From contig CAVQWS010000004.1 in the NCBI GenBank assembly GCA_963717725.1, positions 62,001 through 126,000 on the forward strand: a stretch of DNA of 64,000 nucleotides, in the 5' to 3' direction. The DNA comes from AC-32 sp963717725 (GTDB taxonomy: Bacteria > Actinomycetota > Thermoleophilia > Gaiellales > Gaiellaceae). Below, piece after piece: positions 7,144 to 16,178 of the stretch. Each line of letters opens with the position of its first letter. Position 1 is the stretch's first letter. Position numbers and translations under genes: made by a program. Below the pieces are notes generated by a model that was not told where the DNA came from, did not search any database, and worked only from the letters and a program-made list of their open reading frames with translations.

Positions 7144-7874
7144 GCGCTGTTGCCCGACGAGGGCTGCTGGATCACGATCACGTTCTGGGTGATCCCGAGG
7201 TACTCGTAGAGCTTCGACGCCGTCAGGTCGTTGACCGTCTTCTCCTCCCGCGGGACGATCTTGCCCGGTAGCGGCGGCGTCGACTGCGGCAGCGTCCGGC
7301 GGAGTGGGTGCTTGAGGCTGCTGGAGAGATCGTCGCGGCTGAAGAACGCCGTCGCGCTCAGCTTCTTCTGGCCGTTCGCGGGCGGGAAGAAGATCAGCAC
7401 GTTGTCGATCGGGTGGGCGTACTCCATCGTGTAGAGCGCGAGCTCGAGCGCCTCGCGGCGCAGGACGGTCTTCGGAGAGCCCTGCGTGATCGAGCAGGTC
7501 GTCGGGTTGTCGCCGCAGAGGATGAAGACCGCGGTGTTCTCGGGATCGAACGATTTGTCGAGCGCCCGCGGGTCGTCCTTCTTGACGATCGCAACGCCGG
7601 CGAAGTCGTTGCCGTTTTGCGCGCCGCCGACCTTGACCGCGACGAGTGGATCGCCGCTCGGCAGGCGGTAGGAGCTGCCGACGTGCTGCGCGATCTCGAG
7701 CACGCGCGAGTCGGTCGGGCCTGCGGCGGGCTGCCAGCTCGACCAGGGCGGGCCTGCCGTCGGGCCGGAGCGCTGGACGAGCACGATCAGACCTCCGACC
7801 GCGACGCCGACCGCGGCGCCGAGCAGGAGGTAGGCCACCGCGAAGCGGCTGCGGGTGCCTAGACCGCGGGCCAT
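7140..7874 (-). CDS. Single-pass membrane protein, partner of the FtsH-like gene, unknown function
   Basis: 244 residues. A transmembrane segment at about residues 12-33 (AYLLLGAAVGVAVGGLIVLV) is followed by an extracytoplasmic domain with two Cys in ILCGDNPTTCSIT that could form a disulfide. Mixed alpha/beta character; no family recognised. The start overlaps the last 16 nt of the upstream FtsH-like gene, so the two are cotranscribed and probably work together, perhaps as a membrane modulator of the protease. That role is inferred from position only. Confidence 0.65.
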   Translation of the reverse strand: MARGLGTRSRFAVAYLLLGAAVGVAVGGLIVLVQRSGPTAGPPWSSWQPAAGPTDSRVLEIAQHVGSSYRLPSGDPLVAVKVGGAQNGNDFAGVAIVKKDDPRALDKSFDPENTAVFILCGDNPTTCSITQGSPKTVLRREALELALYTMEYAHPIDNVLIFFPPANGQKKLSATAFFSRDDLSSSLKHPLRRTLPQSTPPLPGKIVPREEKTVNDLTASKLYEYLGITQNVIVIQQPSSGNSA

Positions 7875-10294
7875 GCCTTCGCCTGTGTGAGGTCGATGCG
7901 CGGGATCTTCAGCTTGGCCGACTCGAGGATCTCGACGAGCTCGTCCCCGAACAGCTCCTTCTTCTCGATCAGCGCCTCGGCGATCTGCTCGACCGCCTTC
8001 TTGTTGTGCGAGATCAAGGCGTAGGCGGTGACGTAGGCCTGTCCGAGCAGCTGCGCGGCGAAGGCGCGCTTGTCACGGTCGCCGAGGACGCCGGCGATCG
8101 GATCGGCCCCCAGAGCCCCACCGCTGGCGCGGTTCATGATCTGCACGCCGATCTGCTCGTAACGCTGGATGATCTCGTCCTTCTTGGCCTCGTCGCTCCG
8201 CGCTTTCGCAGCCGTGACGGTGCCGTTTGTTCGCGCACGGCCGTTCAGCTCCGGCTGCTCGGGCGCCATGCCGCACACGCCGACCATCCAGGCCGCGCGG
8301 GCGGTCGCGCTCTGGACGTCGCCGCCGACGCCGGTCGAGCTCTCGCCATAGAAGACGCGCTCAGCGGCCATCGCGCCGAGCGCCCAGATCAGCTGCGACA
8401 TCTCCTCGGAGAACCAGGAGCTGAAGCGCTCCTGCTTCTCGCGCGCCTGGTGGTGGCCGAGCGCCGCGCCGCGCTGGCGGATCGAGAGGCGCGTCGACTC
8501 GGCGCCCTTCATGTAGACGTGGGCGGCGGCCGCGTGGCCGGCCTCGTGCAGCGCCACCGCGCGGGTCTCCTCGGGGACGTACTCGGTGCCGATCGCCGTG
8601 CCCGACTCGACCGTCGTCATCGCCTCGACGATGTCGGGCCAGCTGAACGCCATCCGCCCGTCGTGGTGGGCGATCGTCAGCGCCATCGAGCAGACCTGCT
8701 CGATCATCGCCGGCGAGTAGCCGTTCGTCACCCGCGCCAGCTCGTCGCGGCGCTTCTCGGTGTCGAGGTCCTCATCGTGGGAGACCTTGGCGAGGTAGAG
8801 GTCGAAGATGTCGAGCCGGTCGCGCTTCGTCGGCGTGCGGAACCAGACGTGGCGGCCCATCCGGCCGGGGCGCGTCAGTGCCGGGTCGAGCATGTCCATC
8901 GGGACATTGGTCGCGCCGATGAAGTAGATCTGGTTGCCGACCGGCTTGGCATGGGGGAGACGCAGCGAGATGCGCGAGCCGATCCGGCGCGGGACGACGT
9001 AGAGCGCGTCGAGGAAGGTGTTCACGCGGTTTGTCATCGTGCGCTTGAAGAACGGCGGGTTGTCGATCCCGTCCATGACGATCAGCAGCTGGTTCAGCGC
9101 CAGCTGGCCGCCGCCGCCCTGGCCGCCGAAGGCCCCGGGGAAGACCGCGTTCGCGATCCGGCCGAGGAATGGCGTCGGCGGCGCGACGTGAGGGCTGCGT
9201 TCCGCGAAGAGCCGCTCGCGCCAGGCGCGCGACTCGAGGATCAGGTCCTCACTCGGGGTGAGCGCGCCGTTCGGGCCGTGGAAGCAGAGGTCGTGGAAGC
9301 TCTGCGGCCGCGGGGTCATCGTGCCCATCGCGCCGCCGAGGGACTGGCGCCGCATGCCCACGGCGTCGATCTCGTCGATGAAGACGATGCACTGGCCGCC
9401 CCACTTGCGCGCCAGCTTCTTCGCCTTGCGGGCCATGTAGCGGACGATCACCACGTCCATCCCCATGAACGTCTGCGCGAAGCCGGAGCCCGGGATGGTG
9501 ACGATCGGCGAGTTGAAGCCGGTCGCGATCGCCTTGGCGAGCATCGTCTTGCCGGTGCCGGGCGCACCGAGGAAGAGCAGCCCCCGCTCGCGCCGGCCGC
9601 CGGCTTTCTCGAACGCTTCGCCGGACTGCCAGAGGTTGACGACCCGCCGCACCTCTTCCTTGGCCTCCTTCTGGCCGCGCACGTGGTCGAGCTTCACGCC
9701 CCAGTCCGCGTCGCCGGGCTCGAAGCCGCGGATCTGGGAGATGCCCATGAAGAGCATCGGGCCCATCAGGATCCCGAAGTTGAAGATGAAAAAGATGCCG
9801 AAGGTGAAGAGCAGCCCGAGGGTCTGCCCGTTCACGTGCGCCTTCGAGGCCAGCCAGTTCCAAGAGTCCTTCGCCGTGTCGACGAGGCTCGCGTCGGCGA
9901 TGCCGTACTTGAGCACGCGCACCGCGTAGATGGCGAAGATGATCAGCAGGATGAACCAGGCGATCTTCGCCCACCAGCGCCAGAACCAGACGCGCCGGCG
10001 CGCGACCACGTCTTCCTCCCGCAGGTCCGCGTTGTCGATCCCGAACAGGCTCGGCCACTCGATGAAGCGGTGGAAGATCAGGTCGAGCAGGCCGCGGAAG
10101 GCGGCGACTCCGAGGATCGTCGCCACGATCGCCCAGGCGAGCGTGACCTCCTGCATCTTGTAGAGCCAGACGAAGAGAGCCGGGCTGGAGAGCACCGCGA
10201 CCGCTGTCGCGGCACGGCGGAGCGCCCGCCACTGGTTGCCCAGCTCGCGGGAATCCTCTGTAGAGAGGCGCCCGACGACCGGTCCCGCGCTCAT
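7859..10294 (-). CDS. FtsH-like membrane AAA+ ATPase with M41 zinc-protease domain and a large AAA insertion
   Basis: 811 residues. Hydrophobic segments lie at about 30-65, 105-128 and 160-188. The AAA module has Walker A GAPGTGKT (243-250) and Walker B IVFIDEID (about 303-310). About 140 residues (320-455), rich in Gly and Pro, separate Walker B from the IYFIGATN sensor segment and the LTRPGRMGRHVWF arginine-finger region; classical FtsH is much shorter there. The M41 peptidase has HEAGH (about 583-587), with the third zinc ligand probably in TGVGGDVQSAT. Both catalytic modules therefore look intact. The start is the ATG at 10294: TACACT lies 6 nt upstream and the frame before it is not hydrophobic. 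It is a divergent FtsH paralogue, not the housekeeping enzyme. Confidence 0.85.
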   Translation of the reverse strand: MSAGPVVGRLSTEDSRELGNQWRALRRAATAVAVLSSPALFVWLYKMQEVTLAWAIVATILGVAAFRGLLDLIFHRFIEWPSLFGIDNADLREEDVVARRRVWFWRWWAKIAWFILLIIFAIYAVRVLKYGIADASLVDTAKDSWNWLASKAHVNGQTLGLLFTFGIFFIFNFGILMGPMLFMGISQIRGFEPGDADWGVKLDHVRGQKEAKEEVRRVVNLWQSGEAFEKAGGRRERGLLFLGAPGTGKTMLAKAIATGFNSPIVTIPGSGFAQTFMGMDVVIVRYMARKAKKLARKWGGQCIVFIDEIDAVGMRRQSLGGAMGTMTPRPQSFHDLCFHGPNGALTPSEDLILESRAWRERLFAERSPHVAPPTPFLGRIANAVFPGAFGGQGGGGQLALNQLLIVMDGIDNPPFFKRTMTNRVNTFLDALYVVPRRIGSRISLRLPHAKPVGNQIYFIGATNVPMDMLDPALTRPGRMGRHVWFRTPTKRDRLDIFDLYLAKVSHDEDLDTEKRRDELARVTNGYSPAMIEQVCSMALTIAHHDGRMAFSWPDIVEAMTTVESGTAIGTEYVPEETRAVALHEAGHAAAAHVYMKGAESTRLSIRQRGAALGHHQAREKQERFSSWFSEEMSQLIWALGAMAAERVFYGESSTGVGGDVQSATARAAWMVGVCGMAPEQPELNGRARTNGTVTAAKARSDEAKKDEIIQRYEQIGVQIMNRASGGALGADPIAGVLGDRDKRAFAAQLLGQAYVTAYALISHNKKAVEQIAEALIEKKELFGDELVEILESAKLKIPRIDLTQAKAWPAV

Positions 10295-10300
10295 TGACGC

Positions 10301-10306
10301 AGTGTA
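10301..10306 (-). promoter_or_regulatory. -10 box TACACT of leaderless type before the FtsH-like gene
   Basis: TACACT on the minus strand, 6 nt before the ATG. The intergenic gap to the divergent M48 gene is only 39 nt. Confidence 0.45.
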
Positions 10307-10333
10307 GTTGGCACTAAGCTCACCTACTTCGAC

Positions 10334-11455
10334 GTGAAAGCTTCGGATTCGTTTGCCGCGGGAGAGATTTCGCGCGCCCGTGACTACCATCGGCCGCTCT
10401 ACCTGGCGCTCTTCGCCGACTGGGCGTTGGAGCTGGCCGTGCTCGTGCTGATCGCGTTCGGCCCACCTGGCGACTGGCTCTGGGAGGCGACCGGCGGCCC
10501 CTGGTGGGCGCGGACGTTCGAGCTGACGGTGTTCGTGCTCGTCGTGTCCGCTGTGGTTCGGCTGCCGCTCTCGGCCTGGCGCGGCTGGGTCTGGGAGCGG
10601 CGCTGGGGCTTCTCGACGCAGTCGTTCGGCGCGTGGCTCGGGGACGTGGCCAAGGGACTGTCCCTGGGCGCCGTCCTCGCCGGCCTCGGCCTGACCGCGC
10701 TCGTCTGGTCGGCGCGCATCTGGCCGACGTGGTGGCCGGTTCCGGCTGCGCTCGGGGCGGCCTTGCTCGCGCTCCTGTTGAGCCTGCTCGCGCCGCTGCT
10801 CTTCGAACGGCTCTTCAACCGCTTCGAGCCGCTCGCGGACGAGGAGCTGGCGCGCGACCTGCGCAGGCTCTCGGAACAGGCCGGCGTGCCGGTGCGGACG
10901 ACGCTCGTCGCCGACGCGAGCCGCAGGACGACGAAGCACAACGCGTACGTCTCCGGGCTCGGCCCGACGAGGCGGCTCGTCATCTACGACACGCTCCTAC
11001 GCGACTCGCCGGTGCCGGAGCTGCGCGGCGTCGTGGCCCACGAACTCGGCCACCGCCGCTACGGCCACGTCGCGCGCGGGACGGCGTTCGCGATGCTCGG
11101 CGCGGCCGGCGCCGTGCTCGCCCTGCGGGTCGTCTTCGCGTGGGACGGGCTGGTCGAGGCGGCGGGCTCGGACGGACCCGGCGACCCGCGGATCGTGCCG
11201 CTGGTGCTCCTCGTGCTCTTCGTGCTGGGGATCGGGGCGCTGCCGTTCGAGACCTGGCTCTCGCGCAGCTGGGAGCGCGTGGCCGACCGCTTCGCGATCG
11301 AGCTGACCCGCGACCCCGAGACGATGCAGCGGATGCACCGCCGCCTGGCGCTCGCCAACCTGTCCGACCTCGACCCGCCGCGGTCGGTGTACCTGCTGCT
11401 GTTCACGCATCCGACGCCGCCGGAGCGGATCGCGGCAGCCAAAATGGGGACGTGA
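10334..11455 (+). CDS. Ste24-type M48 membrane zinc metalloprotease
   Basis: 373 residues with several transmembrane helices (about 23-43, 62-83, 105-128 and 137-157), then the M48 domain. HELGH at about 236-240 gives two zinc ligands and the catalytic Glu, and ERVADRFAIEL near 310 supplies the third. Layout and length fit CAAX-prenyl-protease (Ste24/HtpX-like) families; in bacteria these act in membrane protein quality control. The GTG at 10334 is taken as start. The stop overlaps the GTG of the CDF gene (GTGA), so the genes are coupled. It is divergent from the FtsH-like protease, giving two membrane proteases back to back. Confidence 0.85.
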   Translation: MKASDSFAAGEISRARDYHRPLYLALFADWALELAVLVLIAFGPPGDWLWEATGGPWWARTFELTVFVLVVSAVVRLPLSAWRGWVWERRWGFSTQSFGAWLGDVAKGLSLGAVLAGLGLTALVWSARIWPTWWPVPAALGAALLALLLSLLAPLLFERLFNRFEPLADEELARDLRRLSEQAGVPVRTTLVADASRRTTKHNAYVSGLGPTRRLVIYDTLLRDSPVPELRGVVAHELGHRRYGHVARGTAFAMLGAAGAVLALRVVFAWDGLVEAAGSDGPGDPRIVPLVLLVLFVLGIGALPFETWLSRSWERVADRFAIELTRDPETMQRMHRRLALANLSDLDPPRSVYLLLFTHPTPPERIAAAKMGT

Positions 11456-12340
11456 GCCACTCGCACTCCCACACCTCCGCGCGGCGACCGCTGGCGATCG
11501 CGCTCGGGCTGATCCTCGGCCTGATGGTGGGCGAGGTCATCTTCGGCGTCCTCGCCGGCTCGCTGGCGCTGCTCGCCGACGCGGGACACATGCTCACCGA
11601 CGCCGCCGCCCTTGCCCTCGCCCTCGGCGCCCTCTCGCTTGCCGGCCGTCCTCCGCGCGGACGCTGGACGTTCGGCTTCCGCCGCCTCGAGATCCTCGCC
11701 GCCCACGTGAACGGGATCACGCTGCTCGTGGTCGGGGTCGTGATCGTCTACACGGCCGTGCGACGCCTGGTCGACCCGCCCGAGGTGCGCGGCGGCGTGG
11801 TGCTCGTCGTCGCCCTGGCCGGGATCGCCGTCAACCTGGTCGCGGCCGCGCTGCTGCACCGTCCGAGCCAGGACAGCCTGAACGTGCGCGGAGCGTTCCT
11901 GCACGTCGCGACCGACCTCGCCGCCTTCGTCGGCACGGCGATCGCGGGAGCGGTCGTGCTCGCCACCGGCTGGAACCGCGCCGACCCGGTCGCGAGCCTC
12001 GTCGTGGCGGGGCTGATCTTCTGGTCGAGCTTCGTGCTGCTGCGCGAGTCGACGCGGATCCTGCTCGAGGTCTCGCCGGAGGAGCCGAGCGAGATCGGGC
12101 AGGCGATGCTGGCCGTGCCGCACGTGGCCGACGTGCACGACCTCCACGTCTGGACGGTCGGCAGCGGCTTCCCGTCGCTCTCCGCCCACGTGCTCGTCGA
12201 TCCGGGCGCAGACTGCCACGCGATCCGGCTCGAGCTGGCGACGATGCTGCGCGAGCGCTTCGACCTCGCGCACTCGACGCTGCAGGTCGAGCACGCGCCC
12301 GCGCACGCGCGCGAGAGCCAGCTTCCCGATCGCGCGTTAG
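11452..12340 (+). CDS. CDF-family cation efflux transporter, 3' end unresolved
   Basis: About 295 residues of clear CDF protein. A His-rich start (VSHSHSHTS) is followed by six membrane helices, with metal-site motifs LLADAGHMLTDAAA (helix 2) and LHVATDLAAF (helix 5), and the cytoplasmic domain VADVHDLHVWTVGSG. It exports Zn2+, Co2+ or similar ions. The GTG overlaps the M48 stop. In its own frame there is no stop near the normal family end (about 12330); the frame stays open through the whole SDR gene and merges in frame with the glycosidase, up to 15150. A TAG at 12338-12340 lies one frame off, so a one-base assembly error near the 3' end is the simplest explanation. I ended the feature there. 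Confidence 0.75.
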
Positions 12341-12352
12341 AGTCCGACGGCT

Positions 12353-13081
12353 GTGGGGCTCGAGGGCAAGACCGCGATCGTCACCGGCGCCTCAAGCGGG
12401 ATCGGGGCCGCGACCGCGCGTGCGCTCGCCGAGGCGGGCGCGAAGGTCGCCGGCGGCGCACGCCGCGTGGACGAGCTCGAGACCGAGGTCAGGCTCGAGC
12501 TCGACGTGACGGATCCCGCCAGCTCGGAGCGTTTCGTGGCCGACGCGCTGGCAGCGCTGGGCGGGCTCGACATCCTCGTCAACAACGCCGGCCTGGGCCT
12601 CGGCCGCGAACCGTTCGACAAGAGCAGCGAGGAGGACGAGGAGACCGTGCTCGAGACGAACGTGCACGGCGTCCTGCGGATGACGCGCCTGTGCCTGCCG
12701 CACATCCGCGACGGTGGCCACATCGTGAACATGGGCTCGATCGCCGGGCGCCAGCCGTACGAGAACGCGGCCGTCTACATCACCTCGAAGTACGCCGTGC
12801 GCGGCTTCTCGTACGCGCTCCGCGAGGACCTGCTCGGCCGCCCGATCCACATCACGACCGTCGAGCCCGGCCTCGTCGAGTCGAACTTCTCGCGGGTCCG
12901 GTTCCGGGGCGACGAGGAGAAGGCCAGCGCCGTCTACGCGGACGTCGAGCCGCTCACGCCCGACGACGTCGCGGAGTGCGTCGTCTGGGCGGTCACCCGG
13001 CCGCGGCGCGTGAACATCGACGAGCTCGTGATCAAGGCGCTCGCCCAGTCGACGCCCGTTCGCATCAACCGAGACGCCTAG
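12353..13081 (+). CDS. Short-chain dehydrogenase/reductase (SDR family)
   Basis: 242 residues, classical SDR length. The NAD(P)-binding TGASSGIGA lies at about residues 11-19, NNAG at about 81-84, and the catalytic YxxxK in VYITSKYA at about 142. Substrate not predictable; similar proteins are annotated as NADP-dependent 3-hydroxy acid dehydrogenases. GTG start, with TAGAGT 9 nt upstream. The TAG stop shares one base with the GTG of the glycosidase gene. Confidence 0.85.
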   Translation: MGLEGKTAIVTGASSGIGAATARALAEAGAKVAGGARRVDELETEVRLELDVTDPASSERFVADALAALGGLDILVNNAGLGLGREPFDKSSEEDEETVLETNVHGVLRMTRLCLPHIRDGGHIVNMGSIAGRQPYENAAVYITSKYAVRGFSYALREDLLGRPIHITTVEPGLVESNFSRVRFRGDEEKASAVYADVEPLTPDDVAECVVWAVTRPRRVNIDELVIKALAQSTPVRINRDA

Positions 13082-15150
13082 TGGCCCTGACGATCCTCGA
13101 AGGCTCGACCTTCTGCATCTGCGACGAGCGGGGCGACATCGCGGGCGACACGCACGGGTTGTTCGCCGACGACACGCGCTTCCTCTCGCGGCTCTGCCTG
13201 ACCGTCAACGGGGCGGCGCCGCTGATGCTCTCGTCGGGAAAGGTCGAGTACTTCTCGGCGGCGTTCTTCCTGCGCAACCCACTCGCCGGCGGCCTGCCGC
13301 AGGACTCGCTCTCGATCATCCGGCACCGCTTCGTCGGCGACGGCATGCAGGACCACGTGATCGTCGAGAACAACGCGATCGAGCCGGTCGCCTTCGAGCT
13401 CGCGCTCGAGCTCGCGACCGACTTCGCGGACATCCTCTCGGTCAAGGAGCACGACTTCGCGCTCGGCGATCCGGCCCGCGCAGAGCCGCTGCCGGAGCCG
13501 GTGGTGCCTCGCTACGACGAGGAGCACAACCAGTTCGTGCTCGAGGAGGCCAACGGCGAAGGGGCGGCGCGAACGCAGGTGATCCTCTCCCAGCGCGGCG
13601 AGATCGAGGAGGGGAAGGTCGTATACCGGCTCGAGCTGGCGCCCCGCGAGAGCTGGGAGCTGCGGCTAGACATCCTCGCCTCGATCGACGGCGACACGGT
13701 TGCGCCGCGCGCGGCCGAGCGGCGCTTCGGCGATGAACTTACGCGCGTGCGCGAGTCGCTCGCGGCCTGGCAGCTGCGCGTGCCGCAGGTGCGCGCGGAC
13801 TGGGACCAGCTCGACCGATCGTTCTTCCAGTCGGTCTCCGACCTCGCCTCGCTGCGGATGCGTGGCACTGGCCGTACCGGCCGGATGCCAGCGGCCGGGA
13901 TGCCGTGGTTCATGACCGTCTTCGGCCGCGACACGCTGATCACGTGCCTACAGACGCTGCTCTTCGGCCCCGAGCTCGCACGCACGGCGCTCGAGGTGCT
14001 GGCCGAGCTGCAGGCGCGCGACGACAACCCGGACGTGGACGCCGAGCCGGGCAAGATCGTCCACGAGCTGCGCTCCGGCAAGGCGGCTCAGAAGTGGTTC
14101 CGCACCTACTACGGCACGGTCGACGCGACGCCGCTCTACCTCGTGCTGCTGTCGGAGGTCTGGCGCTGGACCGACGACGCGGCCTTCGTGCGCCAGCTGA
14201 AAGAGCCGGCCATGGCGGCGCTGCGCTGGATCGACGAGTACGGCGACCGGGATGGCGACGGCTTCGTCGAGTACGAGCGGCGGACCCCCCGCGGGCTCGA
14301 GAACCAGTCGTGGAAGGACTCCGGCGACTCGCAGCGCTTCCACGACGGCTCGCTCGCGGCTACGCCGATCGCGCCAGTCGAAGTGCAGGGCTACGTCTAC
14401 GACGCGAAGCTGCGCACCGCCGAGCTGGCGCGCGAAGTCTGGCGCGACCGGCAGCTCGCGGAACGGCTCGAGCGCGAGGCCGAGGAGCTGAAGCGCACCT
14501 TCAACGAGCGCTTCTGGACCGACGCGCGCGGCGGCTACTACGTGCTCGCCCTCGACGGCGAGAAGCGGCAGGTCGACTCGCTCTGCTCGAATATCGGCCA
14601 TCTGCTCTGGAGCGGGATCGTGCCCAGGGAGCGTGTGGACGCGGTCGTCGACCAGCTGATGGGCCAGGAGCTCTGGTCGGGCTGGGGCGTGCGCACGATG
14701 TCGAGCGGAGACGCGGGCTACAACCCGCTCGCGTACCACAACGGCACGGTCTGGCCGCACGACAATTCCCTGATCGCGCACGGGCTCGGCCGGCACGCCC
14801 GCTGGCCCGAGGCGCAGCGGATCGTGCGCCGGATGCTGAGCGCCGGGTCGTACTTCGGCTACCAGCTGCCGGAGGTGTTCGCCGGCCTGCCGCGCGAGGA
14901 GACGCCCTTCCCGATCGCGTACCCGACCGCCGCCCGGCCGCAGGCGTGGGCTGCGGGCACGCCGGTGCTGCTCCTACAGGTGCTGCTCGGCCTGCAGCCC
15001 GACCGGCGGCGCGGCCAGCTGATCACGCGCGCGCCCGAGGAGCTGCCCTCGTGGGCCGGCCGCTCGCTGCGCCTGACCGGGATCCGCGCCTTCGACCGCG
15101 CCTGGGACGTGCGTGTCGAGCACGGCCGTGTCACCGTTGATGAAGCATGA
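13081..15150 (+). CDS. Glycogen-debranching-type amylo-alpha-1,6-glucosidase
   Basis: 689 residues. An N-terminal beta domain (about 1-230) starts LTILEGSTFCICDERGDI, with GLFADDTRFLSRL typical of the GDE N-terminal domain. An (alpha/alpha)6 domain follows, with PWFMTVFGRDTLITCLQTLL (about 277-297), RTPRGLENQSWKDSGDSQ and AYHNGTVWPHDNSLIAHG. The QSWKDSGD and WPHDN segments hold acidic residues in the likely active site. Role: hydrolysis of alpha-1,6 branches in glycogen or related glucans, or of a similar glucoside; the cytoplasm is likely as no signal is seen. The GTG overlaps the SDR stop, and its end overlaps a GT4 gene (ATGA), which suggests a small glucan or trehalose-like metabolic unit. 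Confidence 0.85.
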   Translation: MALTILEGSTFCICDERGDIAGDTHGLFADDTRFLSRLCLTVNGAAPLMLSSGKVEYFSAAFFLRNPLAGGLPQDSLSIIRHRFVGDGMQDHVIVENNAIEPVAFELALELATDFADILSVKEHDFALGDPARAEPLPEPVVPRYDEEHNQFVLEEANGEGAARTQVILSQRGEIEEGKVVYRLELAPRESWELRLDILASIDGDTVAPRAAERRFGDELTRVRESLAAWQLRVPQVRADWDQLDRSFFQSVSDLASLRMRGTGRTGRMPAAGMPWFMTVFGRDTLITCLQTLLFGPELARTALEVLAELQARDDNPDVDAEPGKIVHELRSGKAAQKWFRTYYGTVDATPLYLVLLSEVWRWTDDAAFVRQLKEPAMAALRWIDEYGDRDGDGFVEYERRTPRGLENQSWKDSGDSQRFHDGSLAATPIAPVEVQGYVYDAKLRTAELAREVWRDRQLAERLEREAEELKRTFNERFWTDARGGYYVLALDGEKRQVDSLCSNIGHLLWSGIVPRERVDAVVDQLMGQELWSGWGVRTMSSGDAGYNPLAYHNGTVWPHDNSLIAHGLGRHARWPEAQRIVRRMLSAGSYFGYQLPEVFAGLPREETPFPIAYPTAARPQAWAAGTPVLLLQVLLGLQPDRRRGQLITRAPEELPSWAGRSLRLTGIRAFDRAWDVRVEHGRVTVDEA

Positions 15151-16178
15151 GGATTGCTGTCCTCAGCCCGCCGTGGTTCCCTGTGCCGCCGACGGGCTAC
15201 GGCGGGATCGAGTGGATCGTCTCGCTGCTCGCCGACGGGCTCGCCAAGGACGGGCACGAGGTGACGCTCTTCGCCTCGGGCGACTCGCGCACCAGGGCGA
15301 AGCTCGCCTGGGTCTTCGAGCACGCCCCGAGCGAGCAGATCGGGCGCTCGCTGCCCGACCTGCGGCACGCGCTCTCGGCCTACGAGCGCGCCGACGAGTT
15401 CGACGTGATCAACGACCACACCGGTCACCTCGGCGCCGTGCTCGGCGGGCTCGTCGAGACGCCGGTCGTGCACACCGTCCACGGGCCGCTCGACGGCGAG
15501 CCCGGGGAGGTCTACGAGTCGATCAAGCGGGTCGCGCCGGAGGTCGGCCTGATCTCGCTCTCGCTCAACCAGCGTCGCCCGAGGCCCGACCTGAACTGGG
15601 TCGCGAACATCCCGAACGCGCTCGACCTCGAGCACTACCCCTGCCAGCCGCACAAGGGCGACTACCTGCTGTTCCTCGGCCGCATGAACCACGAGAAGGG
15701 CGCCCACCGCGCGGTGGCGGTGGCGATGGAGCTCGGCCTCCCGCTCAAGCTCGCCGGCAAGGTTCGCGAGCCCAAAGAGAAGGAGTACTTCGCCGAGTTC
15801 ATCGAGCCGCACCTCGGCAACGGGATCGAGTACCTCGGCGAGGTCAACCACGGCACCAAGGTCGAGCTGCTGCAGAACGCGCGCGCAACGCTCTTCCCGA
15901 TCGAGTGGGAGGAGCCGTTCGGCCTGGTGATGATCGAGTCGATGGCGTGCGGGACGCCGGTGATCGCGACCCGGCACGGCGCCGTCCCCGAGGTGATCGA
16001 GGAGGACGGCCGCGGCGGGCTTGTGGTCGACTCCTGGCGGGATATCCCGGACGCGCTCGAGCGCGCTGACGAGATCGACCCGCGCGAGGCGCGCCGCTAC
16101 GCCGAGGAGCGGTTCGCGCCCGAGCGGATGGTCGGCGACTACGTGCGCGCCTACGAGGCCGCGATCGGCGAGAGGTAG
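15147..16178 (+). CDS. GT4-family glycosyltransferase
   Basis: 343 residues. The Rossmann start MRIAVLSPPWFPVPPTGYGG binds the acceptor side. The second domain has YLLFLGRMNHEKGAHRAV and the EPFGLVMIESMACGTPVIA motif (E-x7-E), diagnostic for retaining GT4 enzymes using nucleotide sugars. Members of this subgroup are often adjacent to glycogen-debranching genes, as here, but the acceptor is not known. ATG start overlaps the glycosidase stop by 4 nt. It converges with a broken GNAT gene, overlapping its end by 28 nt. Confidence 0.85.
   Translation: MRIAVLSPPWFPVPPTGYGGIEWIVSLLADGLAKDGHEVTLFASGDSRTRAKLAWVFEHAPSEQIGRSLPDLRHALSAYERADEFDVINDHTGHLGAVLGGLVETPVVHTVHGPLDGEPGEVYESIKRVAPEVGLISLSLNQRRPRPDLNWVANIPNALDLEHYPCQPHKGDYLLFLGRMNHEKGAHRAVAVAMELGLPLKLAGKVREPKEKEYFAEFIEPHLGNGIEYLGEVNHGTKVELLQNARATLFPIEWEEPFGLVMIESMACGTPVIATRHGAVPEVIEEDGRGGLVVDSWRDIPDALERADEIDPREARRYAEERFAPERMVGDYVRAYEAAIGER

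Noticed and set aside
7646..10297. Plus-strand open frame of about 880 codons
   Set aside because: Antisense shadow of the FtsH-like gene; Arg/Asp/Val-rich with no domain.
13081..15150. Genuine CDF-glycosidase fusion protein
   Set aside because: The joining stretch is the out-of-frame SDR gene and has no protein-like character; both partners have complete normal domains.
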